64,000 nt of DNA from Cecembia calidifontis (GCF_004216715.1 NZ_SGXG01000001.1:2836501-2900500); one strand, 5' to 3'; counted from the stretch's first letter, positions 45,058 to 55,387 are shown. The notes: a model not told the origin generated them from the sequence alone. Numbers and translations: made by a program.

Positions 45058-45093
45058 TTTTGAATATATAAATATGCATTTTGAATATATAAA
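45058..45093. repeat. Direct repeat upstream of the exopolysaccharide operon
   Basis: TTTTGAATATATAAA occurs at 45058-45072 and 45079-45093, a 21-bp period (two helical turns), about 85-120 bp before the Wza-like start. The geometry fits a dimeric regulator site, but no regulator is known. Confidence 0.5.
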
Positions 45094-45178
45094 AAAGTTT
45101 TACGCGAATTCTTTAAATTTTAATTTTTTTTTATGAAGTTTGGACCGGGTATTAATTTGAAAAAAATAGTTTATTAAT

Positions 45179-45982
45179 ATGGATAAGTTTACGTTATTCA
45201 ATTCAAAGTGGCAGTTAAGTCTATACGTAGTTTTAGTTCTTTACCTCTCTTCCTGTTCTGTAAGAAATCTAACATATTTTAGTGATTTGGACTATGACAA
45301 GATTTACACCACCGAGATTACAAATGAAAATAGGGTCACAATTCAGAAAGGAGATTTGCTTAGGATAACCTTAAGCTCACTTCAGCCGGAATTGAATGCG
45401 ATGTTCAATGATCCACTTGATGTAATGGATTACAATAGAACAATAATCAATAATATTAATGCAGAGGGTTTTATCGTTGATGAGATGGGTCAGATTAATA
45501 TTCCTACAGTAGGGAATGTTAAAGTTGGAGGTTTAACGAAAACTGAAGCAAAAATAATTATTGAGCAAAAAATCGGAGAATATATCAAAGATCCGGTTGT
45601 ATCAATACGTTTTTCAAATTTCAAAATTACCGTAATTGGGGAAGTAAATAATCCATCCACATTTTTTGTTCCAAATGAAGAGATCAATATCCTTGAGGCA
45701 TTAGGTTTGGCAGGAGACATGACGGAATTTGGACTAAGAGAAAGTGTCCTTTTGATTAGAGAAAAAGATGGTAAAAGGACTGTGTCCAAAATTAATTTTA
45801 ATTCAAGCGATCTTTTGGATTCTCCTCTATTCTATCTCAAGCAGAATGATATTATTTATGTTCAACCACATAAATTGAAAGCAGTTAAGGCAAGTACCAA
45901 TGAAAGAAATATGATTTTGGTCGGTCTTGCCGTTTCTATTATAATCCCTATTTTATTTAACTGGCAGAATATATTTCAGTAA
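45179..45982 (+). CDS. Wza-like polysaccharide export lipoprotein
   Basis: A 267-aa lipoprotein (LYLSSC, Cys26). The Poly_export domain starts with IQKGDLLRITLSSLQPELNA, then GQINIPTVGNVKVGGLT, and an SLBB domain follows (ITVIGEVNNPSTFFVPNEEI, with ILEALGLAGDMTEFG). The C-terminus is a single hydrophobic helix (about 244-262), as in short Bacteroidota Wza proteins. It forms the outer-membrane channel for the polymer. First gene of the plus-strand operon, 44 bp before Wzc. Confidence 0.9.
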   Translation: MDKFTLFNSKWQLSLYVVLVLYLSSCSVRNLTYFSDLDYDKIYTTEITNENRVTIQKGDLLRITLSSLQPELNAMFNDPLDVMDYNRTIINNINAEGFIVDEMGQINIPTVGNVKVGGLTKTEAKIIIEQKIGEYIKDPVVSIRFSNFKITVIGEVNNPSTFFVPNEEINILEALGLAGDMTEFGLRESVLLIREKDGKRTVSKINFNSSDLLDSPLFYLKQNDIIYVQPHKLKAVKASTNERNMILVGLAVSIIIPILFNWQNIFQ

Positions 45983-46026
45983 CAGTAAAAACCGGGGAAA
46001 ACAATTATTACTTTAACAACGTAGCC

Positions 46027-48366
46027 ATGAGTCATAATAGGACTAAAAATAAAGGGGCTGGAGAGCCAATAGATTTAATGAGATCAGTGAAGGTGGTTTT
46101 ACCTTTTTGGCCATATATTTTAGCTTCAATATTATTGTTTGTAGGATTGTCGTTTTTGTATCTTAAATCTGCGACACCATATTATGAAATCACAAGTTCC
46201 GTTCTAATAAGAGAGGGAGAAAGAGCAGGAAATTTAACTGAAAGCCCAATCTTGAGTGATCTTGAGAATATCAAAACCACTGTTAAATTGGATAATGAGA
46301 TTGAGAAACTCAGATCCAAATCACTTCTTAATGAAGCAGTAATTTCTAAGAATGCTTTTGTGACTTTTTATGACCACAATGGCATGTTTAAGAAGGAATT
46401 GAGTCCTTATAATGTCCCGGTCAATTTAATTGTACATGAATTCAATGAAGAGTTTTTATCGGGTGTAGAGGTTTTTGCCATCACTATTTTAGGTGACAAA
46501 AAATTTGAAATAAACTTTAAAGATAACAAAAAAGCAGAATTTAATTTTGGAGATAAAATAAAGACTGAGTTTGGGGTTTTTTCAATAGAGAAGAAAAGTG
46601 AAGAAAGCGCTGTAAGTTTTCCTTTTTCCACTTTTGTTGTCATTCTGGAGAACCCCATTGTAAAAACTGAAAGATATGCCAAAGCTTTAAAGTTTGAGCA
46701 ATCTTCTGTAAAATCCAGTACTCTTTTTATTAGGCTTCTTGATTCTTCTCCCACAAGGGGGAAGCAAATTCTTAATGCATTGATAGATGGATACAATAGC
46801 TCAAATCAAAACCAAAAAAATGAAGTTGCTTTGAAGACTATAAAATTCCTGGATGAAAAACTCTTGGTTGCCAAGAAGGAATTGGATTCCCTGGAGATGT
46901 ACGTGGAACGGTTCAAACAGCGTAACAGGGTTACGGATATAGGGTTGGATTCAAGAATATTTCTGGAAAGTACGGCAAGTACAAGTAAAGAAATTTCTGA
47001 ACTAAGCAATAAAATAGAAATATTGGAGTCTCTTGAGAATCTGATAGCTGTTCAAGGCAATGGCAATGAAACCATTCCCAGTTCTTTTGTGACACTAGAC
47101 CCTACCTTGTCTGATCTATTGGCAAAATATAATGATTTGTTGAGGGAAAGACAGAGGATAAGCAGGATCGTACAACCTAATAACCAACAGTTGATTGCTT
47201 TAAACGAACAATTATCAAGCCTTAAATCAAATATCCTTCAAAATATCAGAAGCAACAGATCAAATTTTGAAATTACAAGGAAGAACCTTGAGGAGAATTT
47301 AAATGTAAACAGATCCCAAGTGCAAAGAATCCCTGTAATTGAGAGAGAATTAATGGAAATTGATAGGCAAAAAGGAATCAAGCAAGAACATTACCAATAT
47401 TTATTAAGAAAACGAGATGAATCTGCCTTGGCTTTGGAAGTTGCAGGGGTTAGCAGTTTGCAGGTGATAGATGCTCCAACAGCTAGTGTTAAGCCTGTAT
47501 CCCCTAAAAAATTAACTATTTTGGGCATAGGCTTTTTAGCGGGATTGGCTTTGCCAATAATTGTTTTATTTATCAAATTTAATTTCTCTGAAAAAATTAC
47601 ATCAAAGAAAATCGTAGAGGGTATTACCCAAGTACCAATTTTAGGAGAAGTCGGTAAAAATGAAGAAAAAGGATATGTAGTTGTTAAACCCGGAAGTATA
47701 TCCCCTCCTGCCGAACAATTTAGACTGATTAGGAGCAATTTGGGTTTCCTGTCCAAAAATGAGAACCAGGTAATTGCCGTTTCTTCTTCTATGTCAAAAG
47801 AAGGCAAATCATTTACGAGCATTAATTTAGCCATTTCCCTAAGTTTGGTAGGGAAAAAGGTTATTCTTGTTGACTTTGATTTGAGACGTCCAAGTATTTT
47901 GAAGGCATTAAATCTTGATACGGAAATTTCTCTTAACAATTATTTTAACGATTCAATCAAAGATTTTAAAAAAATAATTTTACCATCTGGAATTGATGAA
48001 AATCTTTCTGTTTTGGGGCTAAATACTCCGATAGATAATCCATCTGAGCTGATAAATTCAAATAAAGTTTTGGGATTACTAAAGAATTTAAGATCAAATT
48101 ATGATCATATAATTATTGATACTTCCCCCATGGGATTGGTAGCGGATCCTTTTTCTTTAAGTGGATTAGTTGATGTATTAATTTATGTTATAAGATTGAA
48201 TTATACTAAGATCAGTCAACTTGAAGAGTATGAGGAAATTGTTCAGAACAATATATTCAACCGAAACTTTATTGTTTTAAATGATTCAGATAAATTGTCC
48301 AGTAGCAAATTCGGATATGGGTATTACAGCTCTGGCAAAAATATCAGGGTTAAACAAAAAGCTTAA
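46027..48366 (+). CDS. Wzc-like polysaccharide co-polymerase with BY-type tyrosine kinase
   Basis: A 779-aa inner-membrane protein. A first transmembrane helix is at about 33-50. A Wzz-type periplasmic domain with long coiled coils follows (about 260-450), and a second helix at about 498-518. The cytosolic kinase has Walker A SKEGKSFTS (590-598) and Walker A' ILVDFDLRRP (Asp616 and Asp618), then DHIIIDTSPMGLVADP. The C-terminal tail FGYGYYSSGK carries a small tyrosine cluster for autophosphorylation. It controls chain length and coordinates export with Wza. No cognate tyrosine phosphatase is in the window. Confidence 0.92.
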   Translation: MSHNRTKNKGAGEPIDLMRSVKVVLPFWPYILASILLFVGLSFLYLKSATPYYEITSSVLIREGERAGNLTESPILSDLENIKTTVKLDNEIEKLRSKSLLNEAVISKNAFVTFYDHNGMFKKELSPYNVPVNLIVHEFNEEFLSGVEVFAITILGDKKFEINFKDNKKAEFNFGDKIKTEFGVFSIEKKSEESAVSFPFSTFVVILENPIVKTERYAKALKFEQSSVKSSTLFIRLLDSSPTRGKQILNALIDGYNSSNQNQKNEVALKTIKFLDEKLLVAKKELDSLEMYVERFKQRNRVTDIGLDSRIFLESTASTSKEISELSNKIEILESLENLIAVQGNGNETIPSSFVTLDPTLSDLLAKYNDLLRERQRISRIVQPNNQQLIALNEQLSSLKSNILQNIRSNRSNFEITRKNLEENLNVNRSQVQRIPVIERELMEIDRQKGIKQEHYQYLLRKRDESALALEVAGVSSLQVIDAPTASVKPVSPKKLTILGIGFLAGLALPIIVLFIKFNFSEKITSKKIVEGITQVPILGEVGKNEEKGYVVVKPGSISPPAEQFRLIRSNLGFLSKNENQVIAVSSSMSKEGKSFTSINLAISLSLVGKKVILVDFDLRRPSILKALNLDTEISLNNYFNDSIKDFKKIILPSGIDENLSVLGLNTPIDNPSELINSNKVLGLLKNLRSNYDHIIIDTSPMGLVADPFSLSGLVDVLIYVIRLNYTKISQLEEYEEIVQNNIFNRNFIVLNDSDKLSSSKFGYGYYSSGKNIRVKQKA

Positions 48367-48373
48367 AAAAATC

Positions 48374-49738
48374 ATGCATTTTTTTGAAATTCTTTTGGAT
48401 AGATTTAATAATCTATATACAAGAGGGGACCGGTCTTCTTTGGTGTTTAAAAACATTGTTAACTCAATTTTTTTTAAAGGATTGGGGATTGTCCTATCAT
48501 TGATTCTAGTTCCAATGTCAATTAGTTATGTCGGGGCTGAGGAGTATGGTGTTTGGTTGACGGTAAGTTCTGTGGCAAGTTGGATGATTCAGTTTGATTT
48601 TGGATTAGGTAATGGGCTTAGAAATAAATTGACCAAAGATAATTCCTTACAGGATTTTGAAAATGCGAGAGTTTATGTTAGCTCGATTTATGCTGTAATG
48701 GCTTTGATTGCGGTAGGTTTTCTAGTGATTTTTTTAATATTCGATCAGTTTGTCGATTGGCAGACTGTTTTCAATACCCCTGATAACTTGTCATCTCCTA
48801 TTAAGACAGTTGTCTATTTGGTTATGATTCTTGTCTGTATCTCATTTGTTGTTCAGCTTTTACATACTATTCTCACTGCAGTTCACTTAAATTATAAAGC
48901 TAACCTGGTGAATACTTTTTGTTTGTTGTTTTCTCTTATAGTGTTGTCTGCATTTTATTATTTTTCAGAAAGCAATTTGGTTCTTTTGGTAGTTGCTTTG
49001 GGCTTTGCTTCCTTGCTGGCTACGCTTTTTTTTAGTGTCTATTATTTTTTTAATGACTTAAAAAAGTATAGGCCAAGCTTTAACAAGATTGATTTTAAAA
49101 CATCAAAATCCCTAATTTCTGTTGGAGGTATGTTTTTTATTATTCAGATAGGCACCTTGGTTCTTTATCAAACTTCCAACATTATTATTGCCAATGTGCT
49201 AGGGCATGAAGATGTTGCTGTTTATAATGTTGTATACAAGTATTTCACTGCATTATTTATGGTAGTGTCTGTTATTTTGAATCCATATTGGACAGGGTTT
49301 GCGGAGGCGTTTGGGTTAAATGATTACACCTGGATCAAAAACAGCATGAAAAAACTACGTAAAATATTTTTTTTGTTTATCATATTAAATGTGTTTTCCT
49401 TGTTTGTTTCGCCTTTCGTTTTTGAAATATGGATAGGTGAACGTTTAAATATTCCATTTGAAGTTACTTTCTTTATTTCTTTGTACTTCTTAGTCTTTTT
49501 TTGGTTCAATATCCACATGACGCTCATTAATGGTGTAGGAAAATTACGCGTCTTGGTAATTGTAATTTTAATAGCAGCTTTTGTCAATGTCCCTTTGTCC
49601 ATTTATTTGGGTAAATTATGGGGATTAATAGGAGTTGTCTCTGCCAATTCGATTGTTTTATTCGTTTTAGGTATTGTTACTTATATCCAAAGCCAAAAAA
49701 TCATCAATCAAAAAGCAGAGGGAATTTGGTTCAAATAA
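48374..49738 (+). CDS. Wzx-type polysaccharide flippase
   Basis: A 454-aa membrane protein from ATG 48374. The frame extends to 48281 but would overlap Wzc by 86 bp, so the start after the Wzc stop is preferred. About 12-14 hydrophobic segments are evenly spaced, with MATE/PST-type sequence (FKGLGIVLSLILVPMSISYV and EEYGVWLTV at the start). It would flip undecaprenyl-linked repeat units across the inner membrane. The start is 7 bp after wzc. Confidence 0.88.
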   Translation: MHFFEILLDRFNNLYTRGDRSSLVFKNIVNSIFFKGLGIVLSLILVPMSISYVGAEEYGVWLTVSSVASWMIQFDFGLGNGLRNKLTKDNSLQDFENARVYVSSIYAVMALIAVGFLVIFLIFDQFVDWQTVFNTPDNLSSPIKTVVYLVMILVCISFVVQLLHTILTAVHLNYKANLVNTFCLLFSLIVLSAFYYFSESNLVLLVVALGFASLLATLFFSVYYFFNDLKKYRPSFNKIDFKTSKSLISVGGMFFIIQIGTLVLYQTSNIIIANVLGHEDVAVYNVVYKYFTALFMVVSVILNPYWTGFAEAFGLNDYTWIKNSMKKLRKIFFLFIILNVFSLFVSPFVFEIWIGERLNIPFEVTFFISLYFLVFFWFNIHMTLINGVGKLRVLVIVILIAAFVNVPLSIYLGKLWGLIGVVSANSIVLFVLGIVTYIQSQKIINQKAEGIWFK

Positions 49739-49767
49739 TGTGGAAATAATTTGAGGGGAATTTAATT

Positions 49768-50643
49768 ATGATAAAAATTGCAGTTCTGATTACCTGTTTC
49801 AATAGAGTAGAGAAGACAATTAATTGTCTTAAAGTTCTTTACAGTCAAAGGGGTGTAGATAATGTTGCTTTTCAGGTTTTTTTGACTGATGATAATTCTC
49901 CAGACCAAACTGGAAAAGTTATTAAAAGTCAGTTTCCTGAAATAAATGTTGGTTATGGGGATGGTAATTTGTTTTGGGCAGGAGGGATGAGGAATTCATG
50001 GCAAATGGCAATTAATCAAGGAACCGACTTTGATTATTATTTGCTTCTCAATGATGATACCTACTTGTTCGATGACTGTATTTCCAGAATATTGGATGTC
50101 AACAGGAAATTATTTGAAAAATATAAAAAGGAAAGCATTACTATAGGAACAACCGTTGATCCAGAATCAGGTAAATTTACCTATGGAGGTTTTAAATTGA
50201 CTTCAAAATTCAGGTTAAAATATAAATTTGTAACCCATAATGAAGTAGAGGAACCTTGTGATTTGGGCTGTGCCAACATTATGCTAGTCCCAAGTGCGAT
50301 TGTGAAAAAAAATGGAATTTTAGGAGAAAAATTTATTCATGGGATTGCAGATTTTGAGTATACCATGAGAGCAAAAAGGAATGGATTTTTAGTTTTTTCT
50401 GCTCCCGGAGTTTATGGGTATTGTAAATATGATCATGGTAAAAGCTGGAAATCACAGAAAACAAGTTTCAAGGAGCGGTTAGCCTATATGTACAGTCCTA
50501 AAGGACTGGCATACAAAGAATTCATTTACTTTGTTAAAAAATATTTTCCTTTGGACACTCCAATAATTGCTTCTAAGCTATGGATAAAGACTATTTTCCC
50601 TTTTTTGTATGACAAGTTTAAAACAGACGGACAAATTATTTAA
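49768..50643 (+). CDS. GT2-family glycosyltransferase
   Basis: A 291-aa cytosolic GT-A enzyme: AVLITCFNRVEKTINCLKVL start, TDDNSPDQT, and the metal-binding DxD as LLLNDDTYL (DDD-type). The later HGIADFEYTMRAKRNG is the ED-like acceptor-side motif. It lies in the operon 29 bp after the flippase. Donor and linkage cannot be told. Confidence 0.9.
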   Translation: MIKIAVLITCFNRVEKTINCLKVLYSQRGVDNVAFQVFLTDDNSPDQTGKVIKSQFPEINVGYGDGNLFWAGGMRNSWQMAINQGTDFDYYLLLNDDTYLFDDCISRILDVNRKLFEKYKKESITIGTTVDPESGKFTYGGFKLTSKFRLKYKFVTHNEVEEPCDLGCANIMLVPSAIVKKNGILGEKFIHGIADFEYTMRAKRNGFLVFSAPGVYGYCKYDHGKSWKSQKTSFKERLAYMYSPKGLAYKEFIYFVKKYFPLDTPIIASKLWIKTIFPFLYDKFKTDGQII

Positions 50644-50707
50644 ATAGACAAATAATGAATTTTGATGAGTGAAGATTCCGTTAGAAATAGGTTGAGGAAA
50701 TCCAAAA

Positions 50708-51901
50708 ATGAAAAAACTAATTCTTACACATAATGATTTAAGTGGTTATTGGGTAGAAAGACTTTTCTTTTTACAGCAATATTTTTTGAAGATTAAAATA
50801 GAATTGATCGTTGTTGAGATTTTTGGTAAGGGATCTCCCTATGATTTTCAGATTCAAAAAAAGACACATCACTGGTGGTATTGTATTTTTCCAGGTTTGG
50901 CACCTCAGGATATTGATTTAAATTCTATTGAAACTGAATTTTTTAAAAAACTTGATGATTTAGAACCTGATTATATTATTGCCGGGCCTCCTGTTTTTTC
51001 GGCGGGTGCACTTTCTTTGAGATGGGCAAAAAAAAATCAGGTTAAAATAATGATTTTTGATGATGCTAATCATTCATTTTACAAGCGGAATTTTCTGGTT
51101 AATTTTATTAAAAAAAGAATATTTCTTCAGTCAGATGCATTTTTGATTCCATCTCATGATTATGATGATGAGTATTTGAAATGGGGTGTAAAAAAATCCT
51201 CTCTTTATTACGGATTAAGCTGTATAAATAATGCGAGGTTCTCAAATTCCGTCCCCTATAAGAAAAGGGATAATATTATTTTATTTGTAGGCCGATTGGT
51301 GCCCATTAAAAACCTCCAAAGATTACTTGGGGCCTGGGAAATTGTGTTGAAGAATAATTCTCAATATAAATTGGTGCTAATAGGGGAAGGTCCAGAAATG
51401 CAAGATTTAATGAATATTGTAAGTGACCGGAAGCTACTGAATGTTGATTTTGTTGGAAAGAAAAGTAATGAGGAGTTGGCTAATATTTTAAATAATTCAA
51501 AACTTCTGGTTTTGCCAAGTATTTCTGAGAGTTGGGGGCTTGTAGTCAATGAAGCTATGGCTTCAGGATTACCTGTTTTATCCAGTAAAAATGTCAATGC
51601 TGCACATACATTGATCAAAGAAGGTGAAAACGGGTTTGTTTTTGATCCTTATTCTGAAAAAGAAATAGCTTATTATTTAAACAAGTTTTTGGAATTGGAT
51701 GAAAAAGTCAAAGAAGAATTTGGTCAGAAAAGCCAAAAGTTAGTGGGGAAATTTAATTATGAGTTTTTGGCAAATGAAATTTTAAGGTGGTTAGATGATT
51801 GTTCAAAAAAGCCAGCCCAAAATTCAGATTTATTGGGAAGCTTGCTTCTTAAATTATGGAAAGGTAAAACGGATATGCAGTCATGGAATCACTTGAAATA
51901 A
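50708..51901 (+). CDS. GT4-family glycosyltransferase
   Basis: A 397-aa GT-B enzyme. The N-terminal Rossmann part holds FDDANHSFYKRNFLVNFIKK. The C-terminal GT1_4 domain carries LFVGRLVPIKNLQRLLGAW, IGEGPEM, and the donor-binding VLPSISESWGLVVNEAMASG with E-x7-E. It probably uses a GDP or UDP sugar to extend the repeat unit. Confidence 0.9.
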   Translation: MKKLILTHNDLSGYWVERLFFLQQYFLKIKIELIVVEIFGKGSPYDFQIQKKTHHWWYCIFPGLAPQDIDLNSIETEFFKKLDDLEPDYIIAGPPVFSAGALSLRWAKKNQVKIMIFDDANHSFYKRNFLVNFIKKRIFLQSDAFLIPSHDYDDEYLKWGVKKSSLYYGLSCINNARFSNSVPYKKRDNIILFVGRLVPIKNLQRLLGAWEIVLKNNSQYKLVLIGEGPEMQDLMNIVSDRKLLNVDFVGKKSNEELANILNNSKLLVLPSISESWGLVVNEAMASGLPVLSSKNVNAAHTLIKEGENGFVFDPYSEKEIAYYLNKFLELDEKVKEEFGQKSQKLVGKFNYEFLANEILRWLDDCSKKPAQNSDLLGSLLLKLWKGKTDMQSWNHLK

Positions 51902-51987
51902 TCCTTAGGTTAAAATTTTCTGTAATAGATTTAAGAGCTGTGTTTTTTTATTGTTTTACTAATTTATTGAAAAAATAATTTTAAGTT

Positions 51988-53082
51988 ATGAAGGTACTTT
52001 TGCTTAATGATTATCCCATGGATAGCTATTATAATGATTGGGAAAAAGGGATTACTCCTGGTCAGCAATTATGGGGAAAAACCGAAATCGATAAGATGGA
52101 TGGTATTGAAATGATTGTCATGTCCCATGAAGAAAACAAGTTTTTAAAAAAGCTTGGGAATTTGTTTTTAATTCAGCATTTAGATCTTCAGTTGAGGGCA
52201 TTAAAGTATTCAAAAGAAATTGACGCCTATTATTCACCCTTTGGAACTGCCGCCACTAAACTTCTTCTTATTTTAAGGGTTTTGGGGTTCTTGAAGACCC
52301 CAATTGTGGTTATGGTCCATTATCCATTATTGGGAATGGATTCAAGCAATAAATTCAAGCTATGGTTAGGAAAAAAACTTTTGAAAGGTTATGATAGGGT
52401 TGTTTTTCTTAGTAGAAAGTTGAAACAAGATGCTCTTAATGCATTTAAAATAGGTGAAGAAGAATGTAAGAATTGGCTCCTTACTATTGATTGGGGATCT
52501 GAAACTTCTTATTATAAAAAGTTTATTAATGAGGAGGAAGAAGAAAATTATGCTGTTTCAAACGGTCAAACAGATAGAGATTTTGATACCCTAATTGAGG
52601 CATTCCGTGGACTTGACTTGAGGCTAAAGATATTTGCGAAAGCTGATTATAAGCCCAAAACAAATGAAATTCCTTCCAATGTTGAAATTTTTACTCATTG
52701 GATAAATAATAATGATTTATGTAGAATTTATAATAAGGCTAAAATTGTACTTGTTTGTTTCAAAATGACAAAAAGTTCTACTTTAGGCTTAACCAGCCTT
52801 TTTGATAGCATGTCTATGGGTAAAGCCGTAATCATTACCGAGAACCCATATATAGATATTGATGTGGAAAAAGAAGGAGTTGGTTTTATTGTTAAAGAAG
52901 GCGACGTTGAAACTTGGAAAGACAAAATTAATATTTTGTTGAAAGATCCTAATTTGAGAAAGGAAATGGGGAAAAAGGGATTAGAATTACAAAACAAACA
53001 TTTTTCACTTGAAAAATTTGGATTAAACCTTTTTGAAATATTTAAGTCCTTAAATAAAAATGATAATTTTTCAAAACATTAA
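51988..53082 (+). CDS. Glycosyltransferase, GT-B fold (GT4-like)
   Basis: A 364-aa protein. The C-terminal half reads SMGKAVIITENPYIDIDVEK and VGFIVKEGDVETWKDKIN, the donor-binding region of GT4-like enzymes. DRVVFLSRKLKQDALNAF resembles the linker helix. The N-terminal half is poorly conserved. An 86-bp gap separates it from the previous gene. The donor is unknown. Confidence 0.75.
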   Translation: MKVLLLNDYPMDSYYNDWEKGITPGQQLWGKTEIDKMDGIEMIVMSHEENKFLKKLGNLFLIQHLDLQLRALKYSKEIDAYYSPFGTAATKLLLILRVLGFLKTPIVVMVHYPLLGMDSSNKFKLWLGKKLLKGYDRVVFLSRKLKQDALNAFKIGEEECKNWLLTIDWGSETSYYKKFINEEEEENYAVSNGQTDRDFDTLIEAFRGLDLRLKIFAKADYKPKTNEIPSNVEIFTHWINNNDLCRIYNKAKIVLVCFKMTKSSTLGLTSLFDSMSMGKAVIITENPYIDIDVEKEGVGFIVKEGDVETWKDKINILLKDPNLRKEMGKKGLELQNKHFSLEKFGLNLFEIFKSLNKNDNFSKH

Positions 53083-53154
53083 AAATGTATTTTGAATATT
53101 GTAAAATGTTTTTTATTTTTACATCAATATTATAATATAACATTAACTGAATAT

Positions 53155-54114
53155 ATGTTAAGTAAAGAAAGCAAGATTTATGTAGCAGGGCATAGGGGGA
53201 TGGTGGGGTCTGCAATTTTTCGATCACTGCTAAAGAATGGATACCGGAATGTAATAGGTATTGAAAGTTCTAAATTGGACTTGAGGAATCAGCAGGATGT
53301 GGATGAATTTTTCAATGAAAATCAACCCGAGGTAGTTATCGATGCGGCAGCCAGGGTAGGAGGGATTCTTGCCAATTCTCAATATCCCTATCAATTCTTG
53401 ATGGAAAATTTACAGATTCAAAATAATCTGATTGATTTTTCGCTGAAGTATGGGATTAAAAAATTTATATTTCTAGGCAGTTCTTGTATTTATCCTAAAA
53501 TGGCTCAACAGCCAATTAAAGAAGAATACCTACTCAGTGGTTTTTTAGAGCCAACCAACGAGGCTTATGCCATAAGTAAAATAGCTGGAGTAAAAGCATG
53601 TGAGGCTGTAAGGAAGCAATATGGATTGGATTATATCAGTTTGATGCCTACTAATCTATATGGGCCATTTGACAATTTTGATCTACAAACTTCCCATGTA
53701 CTGCCAGCCATGATCAGGAAATTTCATGAGGCAAAAGAGAATCAAAACATTCCGGTAGAATTATGGGGCTCAGGTAGTCCATTAAGGGAATTTCTTCATG
53801 TTGATGATTTGGCGGAAGCTGTGATTTTTTCAATGGAAAATGAGTTGAGCGAAAGTCTTTATAATGTTGGAACGGGCACTGATATCTCCATCAAAGATTT
53901 GGCAGAACTCATCCAGGACATAACAGGACATCAGGGAGAAATTAAGTGGGACTCAACAAAGCCGGACGGAACACCCAGAAAGTTGTTGGATGTCACCAAA
54001 CTCAAAAATGCAGGTTGGAAATCAAAGATTGATTTGGAATCAGGAATACTGTCTACATACAAATGGTACATTGAAAATTTGAAAAACATAAAAGAAGTTA
54101 AACTTAATTTTTAA
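53155..54114 (+). CDS. fcl: GDP-L-fucose synthase
   Basis: A 319-aa SDR from ATG 53155. An in-frame ATG at 53092 adds 21 residues that do not fit the family. Signature KIYVAGHRGMVGSAI, the catalytic GSSCIYPKMAQQPIKEEYLL and YAISKIAG are present. It epimerises and reduces GDP-4-keto-6-deoxymannose to GDP-L-fucose. It lies immediately before gmd, the reverse of the more usual gmd-fcl order. Confidence 0.94.
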   Translation: MLSKESKIYVAGHRGMVGSAIFRSLLKNGYRNVIGIESSKLDLRNQQDVDEFFNENQPEVVIDAAARVGGILANSQYPYQFLMENLQIQNNLIDFSLKYGIKKFIFLGSSCIYPKMAQQPIKEEYLLSGFLEPTNEAYAISKIAGVKACEAVRKQYGLDYISLMPTNLYGPFDNFDLQTSHVLPAMIRKFHEAKENQNIPVELWGSGSPLREFLHVDDLAEAVIFSMENELSESLYNVGTGTDISIKDLAELIQDITGHQGEIKWDSTKPDGTPRKLLDVTKLKNAGWKSKIDLESGILSTYKWYIENLKNIKEVKLNF

Positions 54115-54126
54115 ATTATTTTAATT

Positions 54127-55275
54127 ATGAAAAGGAAAGTCGCATTAATTACAGGGGTAACAGGTCAAGATGGTGCATATTTATCTGAATTTCTTTTAGA
54201 AAAGGGATATGAAGTTCATGGTATAAAGAGAAGGTCATCTTTATTTAATACAGATAGGATTGACCATTTGTATCAGGATCCGCATGAATCAAACAGAAAC
54301 TTCTTCCTTCATTATGGTGATATGACAGATTCAATGAATCTGACCAAAATTATACAAGAAACTCAGCCAGATGAGATTTATAACTTGGCTGCAATGAGTC
54401 ATGTAAAAGTAAGTTTTGATATCCCGGAATACACTGCAAACGCAGATGGAATTGGAACTTTGAGAATTTTGGAGGCGGTAAGGCTTCTGAACCTGCAAAA
54501 TAAAACTAAAATTTATCAGGCTTCTACCTCAGAGCTTTATGGATTGGTTCAAGAAACGCCCCAATCAGAAAGAACACCCTTCTATCCACGGTCCCCATAT
54601 GCAGTTGCTAAAATGTATGCATACTGGATTACCGTAAATTATAGGGAAGCCTATAACATGTATGCCTGTAACGGGATTTTGTTTAATCATGAATCTCCGC
54701 TAAGAGGCGAAACTTTTGTGACAAGAAAAATTACAAGGGCAGTGGCCAAAATTGCATTGGGTTTACAAAAACAATTGTTTATGGGTAATCTGGATGCGAA
54801 AAGAGATTGGGGTCATGCCAAAGATTATGTAGAGGCAATGTATTTGATTTTACAGCAGGATAAACCTTCAGATTATGTAATTGCGACTGGTAAAACAACT
54901 ACGGTGCGTGATTTTATCATCATGGCCTTTAAAGAAATAGGTTTCAATTTGAGATTTGAAGGAGAAGGAGTAGAGGAAGTGGGTATTTTGGACAGTGTTG
55001 ACTTAGAAATAACAGAAAAGTTATTCGATAGAGTTAGATATTCTGTTAAAGTGGGTGATGTTTTGGTGAAAGTAAATCCTATGTATTTTAGACCTACTGA
55101 AGTAGATCTTTTGATCGGTGATCCAACAAAAGCTCAGCAACAGTTAAACTGGAAGCCAAAATATGATCTTGAGGCTTTAGTAAGTGAAATGGTAATTTCT
55201 GACTTGGCTCTTTTCAAAAAGGATATCGATCTAATTGATGCTGGGCATTCAATTTCATTGCAGGAAGAGCTTTGA
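54127..55275 (+). CDS. gmd: GDP-mannose 4,6-dehydratase
   Basis: A 382-aa SDR: ALITGVTGQDGAYLSEFLLE, RRSSLFNTDRIDHLY, YNLAAMSHVKVSFD, catalytic T-S-E and Y-x3-K (STSELYGLV; YAVAKMYAYW), and GNLDAKRDWGHAKDYVEAMY. Its product feeds Fcl, and GDP-mannose supply needs a functional ManC that is not in this window. It is 12 bp after fcl and the last gene of the operon before a hairpin. Confidence 0.96.
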   Translation: MKRKVALITGVTGQDGAYLSEFLLEKGYEVHGIKRRSSLFNTDRIDHLYQDPHESNRNFFLHYGDMTDSMNLTKIIQETQPDEIYNLAAMSHVKVSFDIPEYTANADGIGTLRILEAVRLLNLQNKTKIYQASTSELYGLVQETPQSERTPFYPRSPYAVAKMYAYWITVNYREAYNMYACNGILFNHESPLRGETFVTRKITRAVAKIALGLQKQLFMGNLDAKRDWGHAKDYVEAMYLILQQDKPSDYVIATGKTTTVRDFIIMAFKEIGFNLRFEGEGVEEVGILDSVDLEITEKLFDRVRYSVKVGDVLVKVNPMYFRPTEVDLLIGDPTKAQQQLNWKPKYDLEALVSEMVISDLALFKKDIDLIDAGHSISLQEEL

Positions 55276-55330
55276 TTTATTTGTTCTGATAGTTATTTGA
55301 ATCCAAAATTCAAACTTAGTTAGGTAAGGG

Positions 55331-55387
55331 ATAGTTTAAAATTTAGAAGGCATTTAACAAACTCAGTTTTATTAAAATGCTTTCTAA
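55331..55387. terminator. Left part of a large hairpin terminator, now split by IS256
   Basis: With the IS256 element removed, the region 55333-55387 joins 58907-58916. It forms a stem of about 24 bp per arm, TTTAAAATTTAGAAGGCATT-type with its complement, and a loop of about 15 nt. It lies between the convergent genes gmd and the Wzy-like gene, so it is a likely bidirectional terminator. No long U-run. Confidence 0.6.
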
